From positions 868,001 to 932,000 of the forward strand of contig CAVUKN010000007.1 in NCBI GenBank assembly GCA_963742105.1: a stretch of 64,000 bases of DNA. Reading direction: 5' to 3'. Source of the stretch: Gp6-AA40 sp963742105. GTDB lineage: Bacteria > Acidobacteriota > Vicinamibacteria > Vicinamibacterales > UBA2999. The notes under the pieces are model-generated. The model saw nothing but the letters and a program-made list of their open reading frames with translations. It had not been told where the DNA came from and did not search any database. Shown here in pieces: positions 29,935-38,155 of this stretch; the stretch's first letter is position 1; each line of letters opens with the position of its first letter. Made by a program: the position numbers and the translations under genes.

Positions 29935-31263
29935 ATGCGCACGTCGCTGATCGAGCGGGTGCTCGCGCCGATTGCCGACGTGCGGCGAGAGGAGGCTGCC
30001 AGCGCGCTGCTGATGACGCTGTTGATCTTCCTGCTCCTTGCCGCCTACTACCTGATGAAGACCGGCCGCGAGATCCTGATCCTCACCGAGGGCGGCGCGG
30101 CGGTGAAGAGTTACTCATCGGCGGGCCAGGCCATCCTGCTGCTGTTCGTCGTCCCGGCGTATGGCGCCTTCGCATCACGCGTCACACCGGTACGGCTGGT
30201 CACCTTCGTCACGTTGTTCTTCACCCTGCACCAGGCGCTCTTCGCTGGTGCGGTGGCGGCGGGTTTCAAGGTCGGCATCCTCTACTTCCTGTGGCTCGGC
30301 ATCTTCAACCTGATGGTGGTGGCACAATTCTGGGCGTATGCGAGCGACGTCTACACCGAGGAGCAGGGCAAGCGGCTGTTTCCGCTGATTGGCGTCGGCG
30401 GCAGCCTCGGCGCGTGGATCGGCTCACTCCGGGCCGGGGCTATCGTCGGCGACGCTGGGCCCGTCAAGCTGTTCGTCGACGCGTGCGTGCTGCTGCTGAT
30501 CTGCGCCGCGTTGGTGCCGATCATCCAACGCATGACGCCGCGTACGGCAGCGAGCGGCCATGCCGCCTCCGACGAGCCAATCGGCAAGGGCGGCGGCTTC
30601 ACGATGCTTCGCGCCGATCGCTATCTGATGCTGATCGCGCTGTTTACACTGCTGCTCAACGTCGTCAACACGACGGGCGAATACCTCTTTGGCCGGTACA
30701 TCGTGGAGCAGTCACAGTTCCTCCATGCCGGCGCCGGCCCGGAGGCCGTCGCGGCGCGAGAGCGGTTTGTCGGCGAGACGTACAGCCAGTTCTACAGCGT
30801 CGTGAACCTCGCCGGATTTCTGCTGCAGATGTTCGTCGTCTCCCGGCTGTTCAAGTGGCTGGGTATCGGCCGCTCGCTGCTGGTGCATCCGCTCGTCGCG
30901 ATGGCCGGCTATCTGCTGATGATTCGCGCGCCGTCGCTGCAGATGATCAGCGTCGTCAAGGTGGCGGACAACAGCATCAATTACTCGCTGAGCAACACTA
31001 CGCGGCAGGCGTTATGGCTGCCGACGAGCCGGGAAGCGAAGTACAAAGCCAAGCAGGCTGTCGACTCGTTCGTCGTCCGCGCCGGTGACGTCGCCTCAGC
31101 GGGACTGGTGTTCGCGGGCGAGCGCCTGGCGTTCACGGTCAGTGCGTTCGCGGGTCTTCAGGTTGGTCTCGTCGCTGCGTGGCTGGCCGTAGTGGGCCTG
31201 CTGACGGTGGCGCAGGCACGACGGGCCGCGCCGGCGGAACCGAGGACCGAATCGGCGCTTTAG
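29935..31263 (+). CDS. Npt1/Npt2-like (NTP/NDP exchange family) 12-TM carrier
   Basis: A 442-aa integral membrane protein with 12 predicted segments. The conserved block YFLWLGIFNLMVVAQFWAYA, DVYTEEQGKRLFPLIGVGGS (residues 115-160) is the signature shared by free-living members of the Npt/ADP-ATP translocase-like MFS branch, and NTTRQALWLPTSREAKYKAK near 360 is another. Obligate intracellular relatives exchange host ATP; in free-living bacteria the substrate is not known. Start ATG 29935 preceded by GGAGGG, 11 bp after the barrel gene, so it is the last gene of the DUF4136 operon. Confidence 0.78.
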   Translation: MRTSLIERVLAPIADVRREEAASALLMTLLIFLLLAAYYLMKTGREILILTEGGAAVKSYSSAGQAILLLFVVPAYGAFASRVTPVRLVTFVTLFFTLHQALFAGAVAAGFKVGILYFLWLGIFNLMVVAQFWAYASDVYTEEQGKRLFPLIGVGGSLGAWIGSLRAGAIVGDAGPVKLFVDACVLLLICAALVPIIQRMTPRTAASGHAASDEPIGKGGGFTMLRADRYLMLIALFTLLLNVVNTTGEYLFGRYIVEQSQFLHAGAGPEAVAARERFVGETYSQFYSVVNLAGFLLQMFVVSRLFKWLGIGRSLLVHPLVAMAGYLLMIRAPSLQMISVVKVADNSINYSLSNTTRQALWLPTSREAKYKAKQAVDSFVVRAGDVASAGLVFAGERLAFTVSAFAGLQVGLVAAWLAVVGLLTVAQARRAAPAEPRTESAL

Positions 31264-31522
31264 CGAGCCAGATAGATGTTGGCTGGCAGATTTCGCCGGG
31301 CCGGCTAAGTCGATCACGCGCCTCTGGCAGGCGAACAGGTGCGCATCGTCACCGGTCTCCCGTCGCACGCGCCTCGGGCGGACCGTGCCGGGGAAGTCGT
31401 ACGAAGCGCGGACTTCAATTCCGCCATCGGTTGTCGTGGCCGACGGGGTGGCGCTCTGCAGCTGACGAACAGCGGGATTTCGCAGAAAACGGGCGAAAGG
31501 TCCTTACCTGCGCTACTTCACC

Positions 31523-32983
31523 CTATTCCGGGTCCGGCGGCGGCGGCGGCGGCGGCGGCTTCTCGAAGCTCCCGCCGAGCGCCAGGTACAAATTGACGCG
31601 CTGCACGCGCTGTTCGGCCTGCACGCGAATCAGCGCGGACTGCGTGGCGAACAGCGCGAGCTCGCGCTGCGTCACGAAGCGCAGATCGGTGCTGCCGACC
31701 TTGAACTGCGTCTGCACGACGTCGTACGCGCGGCGGTTATCGGCGAGGGACTGCGCGAGGATCTGTTCGCGTTCGCGGGCCGCATTCTCCGCCGACAAGG
31801 CGGCCTCCACCTCGCCGAACGCGCGCAGACCGATCGACGCGTAGTTGGCGACGGCCAGCTTCTGCTCCGCGGTGCGGATCTCGACCTGCGTCTTGAGCGC
31901 ACCGCCTTGGTAAATCGGCATGAGCAGGCTGGCCCCGAAGTTCCAAATCGGGTTATCGCGTTCTTTGAGCACGAAGAGCTCGCTCGAAATGGCGCTGAGG
32001 CCGGTCGTCAGCGAAATCTTCGGCAGGCGCGCCGCTTTAGCCTCGCCAATCCGGTTGAACGCGGCGGCTACGCGCCGTTCGGCGGCGATGACATCCGGCC
32101 GCCGCTCGAGCAGCTCGGATGGCAGGCCCGAGGGAACCGAATCGGGCTGGCCGGGCAGCTCCGGGGTGACCCTGATGGCGCCGGAAGGATACCTGCCAAT
32201 CAGGAGCTCCAGCGCGCGCAGCGCCTGCACCTGCGCGAGCTCGAGCTGGCGCAGCACATCGCGGGATGTCCCGACATCCGCACGGGCGATGTAGACCTCC
32301 TCGTCATTACCCACGCCCACCCTGGTGCGCGTCTCGGCGAGCTGCACGAGCTGTTCGCCATCGCGGATCGTCTGCCGCGCGTTCTCGGCCTGCAATCCTG
32401 CCTCGGTCGCCAGGAACCAATTCTTCGCAACGGCAGCCGCGATCGACTGCCGCGCAAATTCGTAGTCCGCGGCCACGGACGCGGCATCCGCAGTTGCCGC
32501 AGCGCGGCCGTAACGCACGCGGCCCCATAGGTCGAGCTCCCAGGAGGCAGTCAGGAGCGCACCCGACAGCCCTGAGTTGTCGCCTGACATCTTTCCCCCG
32601 CCTCTGGCCAGCAGGTCCACCGTCGGATAGAGCTTCGCGCCGGCAAGCTTGGCGTAGAGCATGGCCTGCTCGACCCTGGCCGCACCAGCCTGCAGGTCCG
32701 CGTTGTAGGCGATCGCTTCCTTGACCGCTGCGACCAGTTCATCGTTGCCAAAGTCCCGCAGCCAGATGCCAGACAGGGGGCCCGGGCCGGAGCCCTCGGC
32801 GGTCCACGCCGGCGGCACCTTCACCGCCGACATGCTCTGGGCCTGAATCGCTTTCGCGTCAGGAGGGTCCTTCAGCGCGCATCCGCTGGAGAAAAGGGCG
32901 ATGACCGCAAGCGGCGCGAGCCTGCGGTGAAGGCGCCTCGTGGCCCGAGCGGGCGGCAGACGATACATGGCGACGCGAGTCAT
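31523..32983 (-). CDS. TolC-like outer-membrane efflux lipoprotein (NodT family)
   Basis: A 486-aa outer-membrane factor that provides the exit duct for a tripartite efflux system. A lipoprotein signal (PLAVIALFSSGC, lipid-attachment Cys near residue 35) is followed by two OEP repeats: LRDFGNDELVAAVKEAIAYN and DLDLWGRVRYGRAAATADAA motifs (the latter as SWELDLWGRVRYG), then the second half with LLERRPDVIAAERRVAAAFN and FGASLLMPIYQGGAL. The C-terminus ends in a run of eight prolines, unusual for the family. It lies 6 bp downstream of the adaptor gene in the same operon, so the two proteins probably work together. Confidence 0.92.
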   Translation of the reverse strand: MTRVAMYRLPPARATRRLHRRLAPLAVIALFSSGCALKDPPDAKAIQAQSMSAVKVPPAWTAEGSGPGPLSGIWLRDFGNDELVAAVKEAIAYNADLQAGAARVEQAMLYAKLAGAKLYPTVDLLARGGGKMSGDNSGLSGALLTASWELDLWGRVRYGRAAATADAASVAADYEFARQSIAAAVAKNWFLATEAGLQAENARQTIRDGEQLVQLAETRTRVGVGNDEEVYIARADVGTSRDVLRQLELAQVQALRALELLIGRYPSGAIRVTPELPGQPDSVPSGLPSELLERRPDVIAAERRVAAAFNRIGEAKAARLPKISLTTGLSAISSELFVLKERDNPIWNFGASLLMPIYQGGALKTQVEIRTAEQKLAVANYASIGLRAFGEVEAALSAENAAREREQILAQSLADNRRAYDVVQTQFKVGSTDLRFVTQRELALFATQSALIRVQAEQRVQRVNLYLALGGSFEKPPPPPPPPDPE

Positions 32984-32989
32984 GACCGT

Positions 32990-34267
32990 TTAGTGACCCA
33001 GGCTGATGGAGTGCTTGATGATGACGTAGTCGAGACAGGACTGAATCCGCATCAGCACCTTTCGCAAAATGTGGATCGCGCTGAGATGCTCCGTATAGAT
33101 CGCCGCCGATCCGCGCGCGCCGGCGGCGAGAAACAGCCCTTTGTCTTCATCGCCAACCACCAGCTTGACGGGGAACCGCCCCGGAGGCGCTGTGACAGTC
33201 GTGACCGGCAGTAACCCGCTCGAGTCCATCTGGCCCTGTGACTGCGCCCACAGGATCGAATCGACGTGGGCCTTGATGATCCGCCCGGGATAGGTGTCGA
33301 GTGTGATCTCCGCCTCGTTGCCGGGCGACACCTGGTGCAGCTCGTTCTGACCGAAGAACGCGTAGATCTGGTACTCGTCGTCCACGAACGTCATCTGTTC
33401 GCTGGCCGCAACCTGCCCGACAAAGGCACCGGACCGCAGCTGGATGTTCACCATCCTGCCATTCCCCGGCGCGAGCGTTGTGGTCTGGGAGAGGTCCCAT
33501 TTCGCCTGAGCGAGTTGCGCCCGCGTGGTCTCCGCCGCGGCCTGCGACACCTTCACCTCCGCCTCGGCCGTCGCGATCTGCGATTTGACTTGCGCGACCG
33601 TCGCGAGGTCTCCACTTTTGACACGCCCGCCGAGCTTTTCCCTGACTTGCTGTTCGGCAGCGCGCGCCGCCGCGAGCTGCGCCGTGAGCTGCTGGACGTC
33701 CGTCTCCGCCCGCTCGAGGTCGAAGCGCGGCCCGGCACTCGAGTTCACGAGCTCGGTATTCTGCTCGACACGCTTGCGCGCGAGCTCCAGGCTCGCGGTG
33801 AGCGCCGCCACCTGTCCGCTGGCCTGATTCAGTTGCTCGTTCAGTTGCGGCTCGGTAGAGACGACGTCGGCCAGCTTGGCCTCCGTTTCTGCCAGTCGCT
33901 GACGATTGCCGCCGACCTTGGCTTCATCCGACGCCAGCTTGGCTTCGAGCGAGGCCACTTCGTTCTGGTACGGCGTCGGATCGATCTTGAAGAGCACGTC
34001 GCCCTTTTTCACCGGCCGGTTATTCTCAACCGGCACCTCGGTCACGCGTCCGCGGACCTGCGACACCACCCCAACGACGTAGTTGATGACGCGCACGTCC
34101 GTCGTGGCCGGCGCCATGATGTTCAGGAGGAGGAGCAGCGTCGCAAGCGCGACGACCGGGAAGATGAACACGCCGACCTTCCACGGCGTCGTCCACGGCA
34201 GCCACTTCAGCTTGATGAAGATCAGCCAGACCAGGAATGCATAGATACCGAGCAGCAGGATATCCAT
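32990..34267 (-). CDS. HlyD/EmrA-type membrane-fusion protein (YiaV-like)
   Basis: A 425-aa periplasmic adaptor. Two N-terminal membrane helices (DILLLGIYAFLVWLIFI and VGVFIFPVVALATLLLLLNI) distinguish the YiaV/YibH subgroup from single-anchor HlyD proteins. A biotinyl-lipoyl-like half motif (VRGRVTEVPVENNRPVKKGD near 75) precedes a long coiled coil (residues 100-260, EAKLASDEAK... and AQVKSQIATAEAEVKVSQAA), then the second lipoyl half (TTLAPGNGRMVNIQLRSGAF near 270) and a beta barrel. No inner-membrane pump gene (MFS, RND or ABC) is adjacent; the DUF3302 gene upstream takes that place, as in E. coli yiaW-yiaV. Confidence 0.92.
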   Translation of the reverse strand: MDILLLGIYAFLVWLIFIKLKWLPWTTPWKVGVFIFPVVALATLLLLLNIMAPATTDVRVINYVVGVVSQVRGRVTEVPVENNRPVKKGDVLFKIDPTPYQNEVASLEAKLASDEAKVGGNRQRLAETEAKLADVVSTEPQLNEQLNQASGQVAALTASLELARKRVEQNTELVNSSAGPRFDLERAETDVQQLTAQLAAARAAEQQVREKLGGRVKSGDLATVAQVKSQIATAEAEVKVSQAAAETTRAQLAQAKWDLSQTTTLAPGNGRMVNIQLRSGAFVGQVAASEQMTFVDDEYQIYAFFGQNELHQVSPGNEAEITLDTYPGRIIKAHVDSILWAQSQGQMDSSGLLPVTTVTAPPGRFPVKLVVGDEDKGLFLAAGARGSAAIYTEHLSAIHILRKVLMRIQSCLDYVIIKHSISLGH

Positions 34268-34888
34268 TTAACGTCCCTTGCTCGCCAGTTTCGCTTCGAG
34301 CGCGTCGAGCTCGGCGCGAATCGCGGTCAGCTCCGCCGCCGGCAGACCGCGCTGTTCGAGGCGCGCCAGGCGGTCGTGCAGGCCGAGGGCGGCGGTCGGG
34401 GGCGGCGCGCTGTGCAGGCCGAGCGTTGGGGCAGGGGCGTGAGACGGCTCCTGTGTCGTCCCCTCGTCCCATGCGCTACCTTCGGCGTCCACGTCGTGCG
34501 CGGCCTTGTCGGTCCCGTAAGCCATCTTGTACATGACGGGCTTCGTGTACGCCCAAATCCATGCGATTGGCCAGAGCAGGCCGCCGAACACCAGCGACAG
34601 CAGGCAGAGCGTGCGAATCGCCTCGAACTGCGGATGATGTCGCCTGTGGGCAATCTTCTCCGGTAGGACGTGCACCATCCAGAACAGCACGATCAGCGTG
34701 ACCGGCACGACGAACAGGACGAAGATTGCGATGCCCCACGCGACCTTGTCCTCCATCTCCGGTGAGAGGAAGGAAGCCCGCGCAACGGACGGAGTCGTGA
34801 GCGTCGCAGTCGCGACCCAGAGGCCAGCCAGGAGCGGCCGTAGTTCGCGGAGGACCAGGAGCGGCGAACCGAATTGGCGCGTTGACAT
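34268..34888 (-). CDS. DUF3302 inner-membrane protein (YiaW-like)
   Basis: A 206-aa protein with a signal-like first helix (LRPLLAGLWVATATLTTPSV), then two membrane segments (AWGIAIFVLFVVPVTLIVLF near 50 and TLCLLSLVFGGLLWPIAWIW near 95) separated by PEKIAHRRHHPQFEAI, the DUF3302 signature. The C-terminal 90 residues are a Pro/Ala linker and a coiled-coil helix (LHDRLARLEQRGLPAAELTA) not found in short family members. In E. coli the same family (YiaW) is encoded next to the adaptor YiaV; here the two genes are directly adjacent (stop at 34268, next start at 34267). Function in the family is not known. Confidence 0.85.
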   Translation of the reverse strand: MSTRQFGSPLLVLRELRPLLAGLWVATATLTTPSVARASFLSPEMEDKVAWGIAIFVLFVVPVTLIVLFWMVHVLPEKIAHRRHHPQFEAIRTLCLLSLVFGGLLWPIAWIWAYTKPVMYKMAYGTDKAAHDVDAEGSAWDEGTTQEPSHAPAPTLGLHSAPPPTAALGLHDRLARLEQRGLPAAELTAIRAELDALEAKLASKGR

Positions 34889-35166
34889 CAGATTTAGTTT
34901 CTCTGAATGCCGGATGAACGATATGCAGATTCGGCGTTGACGGCGAAGTCGCTGTGTTCTCGCAAAGCAATGGTCACTCCGGCGGCACGATTGGTTACGT
35001 CGTCATCACCCTGTGGGGGCCGGTGAGCGTCGCCGTGATCCATTTCGTTCACCGGTGGGTGGAACGCCTGCGAAGGCGGCAGGTCCGCGTGAACGTCTCG
35101 CCGGAACGGCATAGTCTCGACTCAGCCAGGTCAGAAGAATGGCCACAGGCTCGAAAGGAGGCGGTC

Positions 35167-35706
35167 GTGGCGAACAGGTGGCGGCTGATTTGGGCGGTAG
35201 TGGCGTTGGGTGCGACGCTCACGGTAAACGCGGTCGCGCAGAGCGCGAAACCGGGGCAGGCGTCGGCAGCACCGGTGGCGCCGTCGATCCCGACGAACCG
35301 CGAGCAGAACCTCAAGGCGTATGTCGAGCTGCTGCGGTCGGATCTCCGCACGCAAAAGGTCGCGGTGATTACCGAAGTGATGAACTTCACCGACGCCGAG
35401 GACCGGGCGTTCTGGCCGATATACCGGCAGTACGAAACGGAGTTGGGGCGTCTCAACGACGAGCGATTGCAGAACATCGAGACGTACGCGAAGAACTATA
35501 CGAACCTGTCCGACTCGGTCGCGAACGACCTCGTGACGAAGGGCCTTGACCTCGAAGCACGGCGCACGGCACTGAAACAAAAGTTCTTCTCGCAGCTCAA
35601 GGGAGCCATGTCACCGAAGACGGCAGCGCGCGCAATGCAGGTGGAAAGCCAGATCCTCCTGTTGCTCGATCTGCAGGTGGCGGCTTCGCTTCCTATCGCC
35701 GAGTAG
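35167..35706 (+). CDS. exported alpha-helical protein of unknown function
   Basis: A 179-aa protein starting at GTG 35167, chosen because AAAGGAGG lies 6 bases upstream and a signal peptide follows directly (WRLIWAVVALGATLTVNAVA). The mature protein is helical and charged: AYVELLRSDLRTQKVAVITE, NFTDAEDRAFWPIYRQYETE, LNDERLQNIETYAKNYTNLS, LEARRTALKQKFFSQLKGAM. The LSP/TDAEDRAFWPIYRQYE pattern recalls small periplasmic proteins of the Spy/CpxP type, though without their LTxxQ motifs. It is divergent from the efflux operon and leads three exported-protein genes. Confidence 0.78.
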   Translation: MANRWRLIWAVVALGATLTVNAVAQSAKPGQASAAPVAPSIPTNREQNLKAYVELLRSDLRTQKVAVITEVMNFTDAEDRAFWPIYRQYETELGRLNDERLQNIETYAKNYTNLSDSVANDLVTKGLDLEARRTALKQKFFSQLKGAMSPKTAARAMQVESQILLLLDLQVAASLPIAE

Positions 35707-35725
35707 CCGGATCGGAGGAATTCTC

Positions 35726-36544
35726 ATGATGCGTCTTGATGTGAGGATGCTGTTTGTTGGCCCCGTGCTGGTGAGTGCGCTCGCGTGCGGCTCCTCATCG
35801 GAAAAATCGGCAGCCGCGCCCCCCGCGGACACGGGTGCCGCGACAGCGCCGGCGGCGACCCCGGGAGCCGCCCCGGTCCCAGCGCCTGCGCCGGCAGCGA
35901 CGACGCCGGCGCCCGCCGCGGCGGCACCTGCGCCTGCCGCTTCGGCACCTGCTCCAGCGCCCGCCCCAGCGCCGAATCCGGCGCCGGTGGCAGCGGCCCC
36001 CGCGCCTGAGCCGCCACCGCCACCGCCGCCCCCACCCCCGATCCGCGTGCCTGCGGGCACGGTCATCAGCGTGCGTCTCACTGAGGACGTGGCCGTTGAT
36101 ACGGCCCAGGCCGGCTCGACGATCAAGGCGATCGTGGACGATCCGATCCTGGTTGCCGGGGAGATCGCCATTCCACGGGAAGCCCGGGCCACGATCGCGA
36201 TCGTGAAGGTCGATCAGTCTGGGAAATTCAAGGGCGCCGACGCGATCCAGATGAAGCTCAACTCGGTGGCGTTCGGAGGCAAGTCGCACCAGCTCGCCAC
36301 CGAGTACGCCAGCGTGCAGGGGAAGGGCGAGGGCAAGAAGACCACCCGTAAGGTGGCTGGCGGCGCTGGTCTAGGCGCCATTGTTGGTGGCATCGCCGGC
36401 GGTGGGACGGGTGCCGCGATTGGCGCCGCGGTCGGCGCTGGCACCGGCGCAGCGGTGTCGGCGAAGGGCCAGGAGCACCTGGTCCTGCCAGCCGAGACGC
36501 GGCTGCAGTTCAAGCTGTCGGCGACAACCAACATCGAGCCGTGA
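35726..36544 (+). CDS. lipoprotein with Pro/Ala linker and glycine-zipper
   Basis: A 272-aa lipoprotein (lipobox VSALAC, Cys about residue 21). Residues 28-105 are an extended Pro/Ala tether, long enough to span part of the periplasm. The folded domain starts RVPAGTVISVRLTEDVAVDT, a TrbI/VirB10-like beta domain also seen in many Acidobacteria exported proteins, and includes DPILVAGEIAIPREARATIA. A glycine zipper follows near residue 213 (GGAGLGAIVGGIAGGGTGAA), then KGQEHLVLPAETRLQFKLSA. GGATCGGAGGAATTCTC precedes the ATG pair. The function is unknown; envelope anchoring is likely. Confidence 0.85.
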   Translation: MMRLDVRMLFVGPVLVSALACGSSSEKSAAAPPADTGAATAPAATPGAAPVPAPAPAATTPAPAAAAPAPAASAPAPAPAPAPNPAPVAAAPAPEPPPPPPPPPPIRVPAGTVISVRLTEDVAVDTAQAGSTIKAIVDDPILVAGEIAIPREARATIAIVKVDQSGKFKGADAIQMKLNSVAFGGKSHQLATEYASVQGKGEGKKTTRKVAGGAGLGAIVGGIAGGGTGAAIGAAVGAGTGAAVSAKGQEHLVLPAETRLQFKLSATTNIEP

Positions 36545-36558
36545 ATCGAGGATCGGCG

Positions 36559-37092
36559 ATGACGCCATTCGTCGTGCGCATCATGGGCGTCGCGATTATC
36601 GCGGCGCTGCTCGTCCCTGGCGGCGCCGCGTTCGCTCAGAAGAGCAAGCTCGGCAAGCCCGATACTGGTGCGGGTACAACAACCGCGGCGCGCAAGTATC
36701 TCGAAGGCCGATGGGGACTCGTGTCGTTCGACGTGTTCCCGCCGGGAAAGGCGCCGATCAAGCTCGGTGGCCAGGGATCACTGACCTACGATGGATTCGG
36801 CAACATGCAGTTCGAGGTGCGCATCCCGCCCGACGCGGTCGAACCGTTGCGCCTGGCCGGTATCCCGAGCAACAACGGCGTGCTGTCGCTGAGCGGCCGG
36901 ACCGTCATCGATATGCAAGCGCACACCATCACATACGTCATACAGGGGCAGCCGCCCGCGGGGGCGCCGTCCGGTCCGCTGGCACTCAATCGCAAACGCC
37001 ACTGGGTTGTCGAAGGCAACGTCCTCACCCTGACGACCAAGGCGGACGACGGGAAGGCGCTGTCGGTCGCGAAGTGGCAGAAGGTGGGATAG
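36559..37092 (+). CDS. exported lipocalin-like protein
   Basis: A 177-aa protein with a signal peptide (IMGVAIIAALLVPGGAAFAQ). The mature part, EGRWGLVSFDVFPPGKAPI, then GSLTYDGFGNMQFEVRI and a C-terminal RKRHWVVEGNVLTLTTKADD, has the GxW start and alternating strands of small lipocalin-like beta barrels of the type that bind hydrophobic ligands. ATG 36559 is preceded by GAGG; a GTG at 36541 overlapping the previous stop is the alternative. It is probably co-transcribed with the lipoprotein gene. Confidence 0.75.
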   Translation: MTPFVVRIMGVAIIAALLVPGGAAFAQKSKLGKPDTGAGTTTAARKYLEGRWGLVSFDVFPPGKAPIKLGGQGSLTYDGFGNMQFEVRIPPDAVEPLRLAGIPSNNGVLSLSGRTVIDMQAHTITYVIQGQPPAGAPSGPLALNRKRHWVVEGNVLTLTTKADDGKALSVAKWQKVG

Positions 37093-37097
37093 CTGGA

Positions 37098-37688
37098 TCA
37101 GGCTGTCGCGACCGGAACGGCGACGGCGGCCCCGTCTTCGTTCAGCACGTGCGTGTGCTGGACCATGACGCCGGTCGGTACGATCCGCTTGTGGAAACTG
37201 CGCGTCCCGTAGCTGCACAGCAGCGACAGATCGGCCGTCGCCGCCAGCTCGTTCCAGAGAATCTCGAGACGCACCGCATCCTCCTGACGCCCCTCCTGAC
37301 ACAACAGATCGACCATCTCACCGCACGCCCTCACGCGCGCTGGTGATCGCGATTCCGCTGCGGCGCGGATGATCCCTCCGACATGCCGGTGAAACAGCTC
37401 CGCGTCAGGGCCGGTGTCGCGCATGAACAGGCGCAACGTCTCGTTCGCGTCAAGCAATCGGAACGACTGTGTGTCGGCCAGATCACGCACGGATCGATCG
37501 AGCGCGAGCAGACGTTCGAGAATCAGGACGTGGTGGATCGGCGTGACGACGGCGACAATCGCTTCGTGCCGGCGCAGGCCCTCCGCGATAAAGTCGGCCG
37601 CGATGCGGCACCAGACCCGCTCGTCGCTGTAGAAGTGGGCGCCGTGAAAATGCTGTTCTGGAAGAGGAGTGCGAAGCGCCACGTCCAA
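37098..37688 (-). CDS. MEDS-domain (DcmR-type sensory) protein
   Basis: A 196-aa cytoplasmic protein of the MEDS family (PF14417), first described in methanogen and methylotroph sensory proteins such as DcmR. It begins HGAHFYSDERVWCRIAADFI, with FIAEGLRRHEAIVAVVTPIH and the later GEMVDLLCQEGRQEDAVRLE and WNELAATADLSLLCSYG typical of the P-loop-less RecA/KaiC-like fold. Family members are often anti-sigma or histidine-kinase partners. It is downstream of the receiver and hybrid kinase genes on the same strand, with 38 bp and a small hairpin between, so a role in the same signalling unit is likely. Confidence 0.85.
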   Translation of the reverse strand: MDVALRTPLPEQHFHGAHFYSDERVWCRIAADFIAEGLRRHEAIVAVVTPIHHVLILERLLALDRSVRDLADTQSFRLLDANETLRLFMRDTGPDAELFHRHVGGIIRAAAESRSPARVRACGEMVDLLCQEGRQEDAVRLEILWNELAATADLSLLCSYGTRSFHKRIVPTGVMVQHTHVLNEDGAAVAVPVATA

Positions 37689-37699
37689 AGATTCTAACC

Positions 37700-37728
37700 A
37701 ACGCCGAGCCTAATTTTAGCTCAGCGTT
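37700..37728. terminator. small hairpin between receiver and MEDS genes
   Basis: Arms AACGCCGAGC (37700-37709) and GCTCAGCGTT (37719-37728) pair at 9 of 10 positions around a 9-nt AT-rich loop. It lies just downstream of the receiver gene stop (minus strand) and could be a weak terminator or attenuator before the MEDS gene. No U-run. Confidence 0.4.
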
Positions 37729-38155
37729 ATTCTCCCCCAGGGCGATCCGGGAGGAGGAGGACCGGCTGGGCGTCGCCGTGGTCACTAAGGCGCGCCAATG
37801 CTGAGCGCAGATCCGCCAGTGTCGGCGGCTTCGAGATGACGCAATCGACGTTCGTGGGATTGTGGTCACCGCGCGGCAGAAGGTGCGCGGTCATCAGGAT
37901 GACGGCGGTGCTCGGCGATCTGCACTTGACAGATTCCGCCACCGCGAGTCCGTCCAACTCGTCCATCTGAAAATCGGTAATCACGATCCCGAACGGATCG
38001 GACTCCTGATGTGCACGCTCGACATGCTCGAGTCCGGCATGGCCCGAGACGGCGACGGTGACCCGGTGGCCGTCGCGTGAAAGCACCTTATCCAGCGCCT
38101 GGGCCATCGGCAGGTGGTCGTCAATAACCAGAATACGCAACGGTGAAAGGTTCAC
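37727..38155 (-). CDS. stand-alone receiver-domain response regulator
   Basis: A 142-aa single-domain response regulator (CheY-like): acidic pair in ILVIDDH, phospho-acceptor Asp in IVITDFQMDELDG near residue 57, Thr of LMTAH and Lys of VISKPPTLADL. No output domain. The start is GTG 38155, overlapping the kinase stop as GTGA. Its C-terminal signature NVDCVISKPPTLADLRSALA closely parallels the receiver at the end of the neighbouring kinase (NVDYVLGKPPRLHDLRAAIA), so it probably arose by local duplication of that domain and may take phosphate from the same kinase. Confidence 0.9.
   Translation of the reverse strand: MNLSPLRILVIDDHLPMAQALDKVLSRDGHRVTVAVSGHAGLEHVERAHQESDPFGIVITDFQMDELDGLAVAESVKCRSPSTAVILMTAHLLPRGDHNPTNVDCVISKPPTLADLRSALARLSDHGDAQPVLLLPDRPGGE

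Noticed and set aside
35850..36050. Apparent low-complexity DNA repeat
   Set aside because: It is coding sequence for the Pro/Ala linker of a lipoprotein, not a separate repeat element.
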